Assembly: GCF_003751945.1 (NCBI RefSeq)
Contig: NZ_RJKL01000001.1
Span: forward strand, 3,844,001-3,908,000
Direction: 5' to 3'
From: Couchioplanes caeruleus
GTDB taxonomy: Bacteria; Actinomycetota; Actinomycetes; Mycobacteriales; Micromonosporaceae
DNA length: 64,000 bases
Positions 60,053 through 64,000 of the stretch are shown here, piece after piece. Every line of letters starts with the position of its first letter. Position 1 is the first letter of the stretch. The notes under the pieces are model-generated. The model was not told where the DNA came from. It searched no databases and was given only the letters and a program-made list of their open reading frames with translations. The translations under genes were made by a program, and so were the position numbers.

Positions 60053-62104
60053 TCAGGAGCCGACGTGGATGCCTGGGCGGCAGTGCGGGTCGGGTTCGTG
60101 TCTGCGGATGATTTCTCTGGTGACGGGTGCGGTGTCGCCGCGGCCGAGGAGGAAGTAGCGGATCATGTGGACGAGAGGGCTGCCTTCGGCCCAGGCGAAG
60201 TAGCAGTGCGGCCGGACTCCGGTGGTGTCGCGCAGGGCGAGCAGGATCGCGGCGATGGCGTTCGGTGCCGCGGGCGCCTCGGCGCGCAGCACCCGATGTC
60301 CGTCGACCTCGATTCCGCGCACGGCGAGGGTGTTGCTGAACTCGGACGGATCGACGACGTCGATCTCAAGAAAGATGACGTCGGCGGGGCCGGGCACGGG
60401 GTTGTCGCCGCGCTGTTCGCGCTCCTTGAGCCGGTACTCGGTGGCGTCGCCGGCCTGGCGGCGGTTGGCGATGAGGTTGATCTCCCCGTCGTGGGCGATC
60501 GTGTCGGTGACGAATCGGCGCGCGGCGTCGTCGAGCTCGATGTGGTCGGCGCGGAGCTCGGTGGTGCGCGCCACGCGGGAGATCAGCGAGACGGTGATGA
60601 TCCCGGCGATGAACATGCCGGAGATGGAGATGCCGTCCGGCTTCTTGATGATGTTCTCGACCAGGGCGTACAGCAGCACCGCGGTGAGCAGCCCGAAACC
60701 GACCACGGCGATGCGGCGCCGGTGGCGGTGCGCCCAGATGGTGACGGCGAAGGCGCCGGAGACCATCATGGCCAGGATGCCGGTGGCGTACGCGCCGGCC
60801 TGGGCGTTGACGTCGGCGCCGAACGCGACCGTGATGATCACGCTGATCGCCGTGTAGACCAGCACGACCGGTCGTACGGCCCGGCCCCATTCCGGCGCCA
60901 TGCCGTAGCTGGGTAGGTAGCGGGGCACGATGTTGATCAGACCGGCCATGGCGGAGGCGCCGGCGAACCACAGGATCAGGATGGTGGAGATGTCGTAAGC
61001 GGTGCCGATCGCCTCGCCGAGATGCTCGTGCGCCAGCCAGGCCAGGGCCCGACCGTTGGCCTCACCGCCCGGCGCGAACTCCTCCGCCGGGATGAGCAGG
61101 GTGGTGACGAAACTGGCCGACAGCAGGTATCCGCTCATGATGACCGCGGCGGCGGTCAGCAGCTTGTGACTGTTGCGAATGCGGGCGCGCAGCCGCTGCT
61201 CGGCGGTGGCGCCGTCGGCGGCGACCAGCGGCATCATGCTCACCCCGGTCTCGAAGCCGGACAGACCGAGTACCAGCAGCGGGAACGCCAACACCGCCGG
61301 TCCGAGCAGGCCGCCGATACCGCCGCCGCCGCCGACCTGGCCCAGCGCGTCGACCCACGTCGCCCACGCCCCCGGCGTGGTGATCACTTCGGCGACGCCG
61401 ACACCGATGATCACGGTGTTGAGGCCGAGGAAGACCGCCACGAGGGGGATGGCGACGCTGACCGCCTCGCTGAAGCCGAGCAGGAACACGCCGCCCAGGA
61501 CCAGCAGCAGCACCACCGTGAGGGCGACCTCGTGGCCGTGCAGGAAGCCCGGCAGGTAGGGGTTCTCCACCACGTGCACGCCGGCGTCGGCGGCGGACAG
61601 GGTGATCGTGATGATCCAGGAGGTGGCGACGAAGCCGAGCAGGACCAGCACGAACAGCTTGCCCCGCCAGAACGGCAGCAGCTTCTCCAGCATCGCCACC
61701 GATCCGGCGCCGTGCGGGCTCTCCCGGGCCACCCGCCGGTACATGGGCAGCACCCCGAACAGGGTCAACGCGACGATCAGCAGCGTCGCCAATGGCGACA
61801 CCGCGCCGGCCGCGGCGACGGCGATCGCCGGTACGTAGGCCAGGCTGGAGAAGTAGTCCACCCCGGTCAGGCACATGACCTTCCACCAGGCGTGGTGCTC
61901 GCCGTGCGCCTCCGCGGCGGCCGGCCCGACCGGCTGCACCCGGTGGCGCAGCAGCCACCCGGTCAGCCTCCGGGTGGGAAGCGGTGCCCGGGCCGCAGAG
62001 TCCACCACCGCGGGCACGACGAAATCGTCAGCCGCCCGCACCGTGTCGGTGTTCCCGCCGGCGTGCTCGGCGTCCATCAAGATCTTCCCGTCCCCGTCCG
62101 TCAT
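60053..62104 (-). CDS. APC-family permease, large, with cytosolic C-terminus
   Basis: 683 residues. Twelve hydrophobic helices from about 75 to 500, beginning [36 protein letters not shown], as in the APC superfamily (amino acid/KUP-like potassium transporters). A cytosolic domain of about 180 residues follows ([40 protein letters not shown]). Being beside TrkA/TrkH and kdp relics, a potassium role is plausible, but amino-acid transport cannot be excluded. The gene is separate, 205 bases upstream of trkH. Confidence 0.8.
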   Translation of the reverse strand: MTDGDGKILMDAEHAGGNTDTVRAADDFVVPAVVDSAARAPLPTRRLTGWLLRHRVQPVGPAAAEAHGEHHAWWKVMCLTGVDYFSSLAYVPAIAVAAAGAVSPLATLLIVALTLFGVLPMYRRVARESPHGAGSVAMLEKLLPFWRGKLFVLVLLGFVATSWIITITLSAADAGVHVVENPYLPGFLHGHEVALTVVLLLVLGGVFLLGFSEAVSVAIPLVAVFLGLNTVIIGVGVAEVITTPGAWATWVDALGQVGGGGGIGGLLGPAVLAFPLLVLGLSGFETGVSMMPLVAADGATAEQRLRARIRNSHKLLTAAAVIMSGYLLSASFVTTLLIPAEEFAPGGEANGRALAWLAHEHLGEAIGTAYDISTILILWFAGASAMAGLINIVPRYLPSYGMAPEWGRAVRPVVLVYTAISVIITVAFGADVNAQAGAYATGILAMMVSGAFAVTIWAHRHRRRIAVVGFGLLTAVLLYALVENIIKKPDGISISGMFIAGIITVSLISRVARTTELRADHIELDDAARRFVTDTIAHDGEINLIANRRQAGDATEYRLKEREQRGDNPVPGPADVIFLEIDVVDPSEFSNTLAVRGIEVDGHRVLRAEAPAAPNAIAAILLALRDTTGVRPHCYFAWAEGSPLVHMIRYFLLGRGDTAPVTREIIRRHEPDPHCRPGIHVGS

Positions 62105-62310
62105 GCCGACGGTGCTCGTGCCACGGCCGCGTGGCTACCGCGCTGCCAGCCCTGCCAGGCCGGGACAATTCTCGGCGCCTTGGCGCCTTTCCGCCCAAGC
62201 GTTGGGCGTAGAAATCGCGTGAAAATCCAGGCCACCCGCTAGGTACTGCGTATCGGGTGGTACCTGCAGGCCGACGCGGGACCGGCCAGCCGGGAGATCA
62301 TCAAGGAACT

Positions 62311-62382
62311 GGCCGGGTGCTGGGCTCTTTCGGCGAGGCGGGCATGAACGTCCCGGAACTCAACATCGCCCTGGACCGGCGC
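62311..62382 (+). pseudogene. kdpC C-terminal remnant
   Basis: GRVLGSFGEAGMNVPELNIALDRR matches the characteristic end of KdpC (GR-LGFLGEPRVNVLELNLALD). The rest of kdpC and all of kdpFAB are absent; the 5' limit is uncertain. Followed by kdpD and kdpE remnants in the normal operon order. Confidence 0.7.
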
Positions 62383-62452
62383 ACGCGGTCGGCGGGTGAC
62401 CGTACCGTGAGTGCAAGGGACGCGGGCGGGCGGCAGACAGGAGGGCAATGTG

Positions 62453-62604
62453 ATGCGTGGACAGCTGCGCCTGTACCTCGGCGCTGCTCCGGGTGTGGGC
62501 AAGACCTACTGCACCGCTGGATCGTCGGCGAGCCGGAGAACGTCCTAGCCCTGAGCTTGCCCGTCAGCGCACCCGCCGAGCACCTCCCCGGAGCCGCGAC
62601 ATGA
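62453..62604 (+). pseudogene. kdpD remnant (ends only)
   Basis: ATG 62453 starts MRGQLRLYLGAAPGVGKTY, the very N-terminus of KdpD sensor kinases with its Walker-like loop. After about 20 codons the sequence jumps to GEPENVLALSLPVSAP, like the KdpD C-terminus, in a different frame. Its stop overlaps the kdpE ATG (ATGA) as in intact operons. About 800 codons are missing. Confidence 0.7.
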
Positions 62605-62757
62605 CCCGCATCCTCGTCGTCGACGACGAGCCCCAGATCCTGCGTGCCCTGCGGATCAACCTGCACGCCCGGCAGTACGGGGTCGTCACCGCCGCCGACG
62701 GCGCCGAAGCCTGCACGCCGCGGCCACCCACCACCCCGACCTCGTCGTGCTCGACCC
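62601..62757 (+). pseudogene. kdpE remnant
   Basis: MTRILVVDDEPQILRALRINLHARQYGVVTAADGAEA is the start of the KdpE response regulator. One base is then lost (62710 region), and LHAAATHHPDLVVLD continues in the next frame before homology stops. The phospho-acceptor region and DNA-binding domain are gone. Confidence 0.75.
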
Positions 62758-62770
62758 CGACGGAGAGCGG

Positions 62771-63610
62771 ACTTGCATGCGTGACGGCGGACCGCAGCCG
62801 ATCATCTGTCGCGTAGGTGACAGTGCGTTTCCCTGCGCGGGTGCGGCGACCCGACCACCCACCTTCTCGCCCAGGGTGTCGCCCTCACCGTTCGTGGCGT
62901 CCACTGCCGCCTCGCTCGGCTGCTCGGACAGACTGAACCAACTCCGCGGTAGACGAGCAACCACCAACCCCGGACACAGCGATCATGGGCGGGATGACGC
63001 CGGCAGACGGCGGGCCGACGCCCCGTCGGGGACATGCCGAACCTGATCGCCCACAGGCGTTATCGGGGGGCGATTCAAACCGGCGCTGACCTGCGCAAAC
63101 GTCGCGACCGAGTGATCTCCACTTGCCACCGCCGGTCAACCGTTGGCAGTGGTTTTCGGGGGTAAACGGGGGTTCCCCGGGCGGCGCATCGCCGCGCAAC
63201 GAGCGGCGGTAAGCGCTGCCGATAAGCGATCTCGCCGCCCCCGGAGGCCATCGCGCAGGGGCCGGCTGCTATCCCGACGCCCGTCTGCGGCCCGCGCTCT
63301 GCCGAGGCACCGAACAGAGTGCTGCGCCTGGCGAGGCCCGCGACGACTTCCACGCCGTCCGCTCCCGTACGCAGCAGGTGCGGGTCACTCTTTCGGGAAG
63401 GTTGGTGTTGGGGTCGGCAGCGGTGAGCCGGGGTGGCGGAGGCTACCGGGGGTAAGGTGGGGGCAGATCTGCCATAGATGCGGGTGGTGCTGTTTCGGTG
63501 GGATGCCGGCTCTTGTGATGCCGGGTTCGAATTCGTGCGGTTGCCCCGGGCAGGGTCGGAGGTCTCCGTCATGGTGACCGATCGGTGTATGCACAACAGC
63601 CGGGCTGGCC
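62771..63610. other. Region without recognisable genes
   Basis: About 840 bases between the kdpE remnant and the GAF gene. Only competing chance frames were seen. A short sequence GTTTTCGGGGGTAAACGGG at 63152-63170 is repeated with one change at 57436-57454. Confidence 0.5.
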
Positions 63611-64000
63611 GTGGTCGTGGTGGATAGCGATGGCCGACGGCCCCGGGTGGACCGGCTGGTGGCGGCCCACGGCCCGGACGTGGACGTGTTGTGTCGGGCG
63701 TGTGTCGCGCACTTCCCCGACATCCAGGGTGTGAGTGTGGCGGTGATGACCGGCACAGCGCAGCAGGTGCGCTATGCCAGTGACCTGGTCAGCGAGCGGG
63801 TGGAGAACCTGCAGCTGCTGCTCGGTGAGGGCCCGTGCCGGGATGCCTTCGACACGGGTGGCCCGGTGCTGGCCGAAGATCTACAGGCAGCGGCGTGGCG
63901 TGAGCGGTGGCCTGCGTTCGCCGGGGCGGCGCTGCAGGCCGGGGCGCGCGCGGTGTTCGCGCTGCCCTTGCGCGCCGGCACGCTGGGAGTCGGGGTGCTG
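63611..64000 (+). CDS. GAF-domain protein (3' end outside window)
   Basis: At least 130 residues, open to the right edge. VDRLVAAHGPDVDVLCRACVAHFPDIQGVSVAVMTG, LVSERVENLQLLLGEGPCRDAFDTGGPVLAEDLQ and FALPLRAGTLGVGVL are typical of GAF domains in actinobacterial GAF-ANTAR regulators. Whether an ANTAR domain follows cannot be seen. The start is uncertain (GTG at 63611, 63617 or 63620; no clear ribosome site). Confidence 0.8.
   Translation, partial: MVVVDSDGRRPRVDRLVAAHGPDVDVLCRACVAHFPDIQGVSVAVMTGTAQQVRYASDLVSERVENLQLLLGEGPCRDAFDTGGPVLAEDLQAAAWRERWPAFAGAALQAGARAVFALPLRAGTLGVGVL

Overview
The window is high-GC (about 70%) DNA from an actinobacterium. The gene content and short, overlapping operons suggest the Micromonosporaceae, probably an Actinoplanes-like genome. 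Supporting markers are SepH, a mycobacterial-type XPB helicase with a Helicase_C_3 partner, split LigD plus Ku, futalosine-pathway menaquinone genes, DUF397/XRE pairs and DUF2530/DUF3027 proteins. No rRNA, tRNA or CRISPR array was seen. The genus is inferred from family content only.

1-28 kb is mostly conserved chromosomal material: an MFS gene cut by the left edge, pdxH, citrate synthase 2, serC, sepH, thpR, two more MFS exporters with GntR and MarR regulators, a purine NCS2 permease, two mqn genes, a cold-shock protein, the Helicase_C_3/XPB pair, a PadR/HAAS pair behind a perfect palindrome, and the NHEJ locus (ku divergent from lig and pol). Several genes carry perfect in-frame minisatellites, most strikingly mqnB.

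28-38 kb is accessory. Two copies of a DUF6232-XRE-DUF397 cassette lie in inverted orientation about 2 kb apart around a geranylgeranyl-reductase-like gene and a DUF6226 gene. The left XRE copy is decayed. The copies share upstream palindromes and a 34-bp inverted-repeat element exactly 48 bp before each XRE start. A secreted parallel beta-helix protein follows, with a truncated relic of a paralogue behind it.

38-55 kb looks like a biosynthetic cluster that I do not recognise. A leftward operon holds an ArsR-type regulator, a thymidylate-kinase-like enzyme, a methyltransferase, a radical SAM protein, an NDK-like protein and a LOG-like protein. In the centre are a phosphoribosyltransferase preceded by a translationally coupled 55-codon ORF, and a PqqD-like protein with a nucleotidyltransferase. 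A rightward operon begins with a 22-residue peptide gene and its own terminator. It continues with a glutamine-dependent asparagine synthetase carrying a PqqD-like C-terminal domain, an AurF-type diiron N-oxygenase with all seven ligands, a HAD phosphatase, an FAD oxidoreductase, MazG and an MFS exporter. A MOSC (YcbX/mARC-like) gene converges on the exporter. My reading is a RiPP-like or nucleotide-linked N-oxygenated product with nucleotide clean-up enzymes; this is inference.

55-64 kb holds a frameshifted relic, a complete IS701-type element with CTAG duplications and a possible -1 frameshift, the TrkA/TrkH potassium system, a large APC permease, remains of a kdpC-kdpD-kdpE operon, and a GAF-domain gene cut by the right edge.
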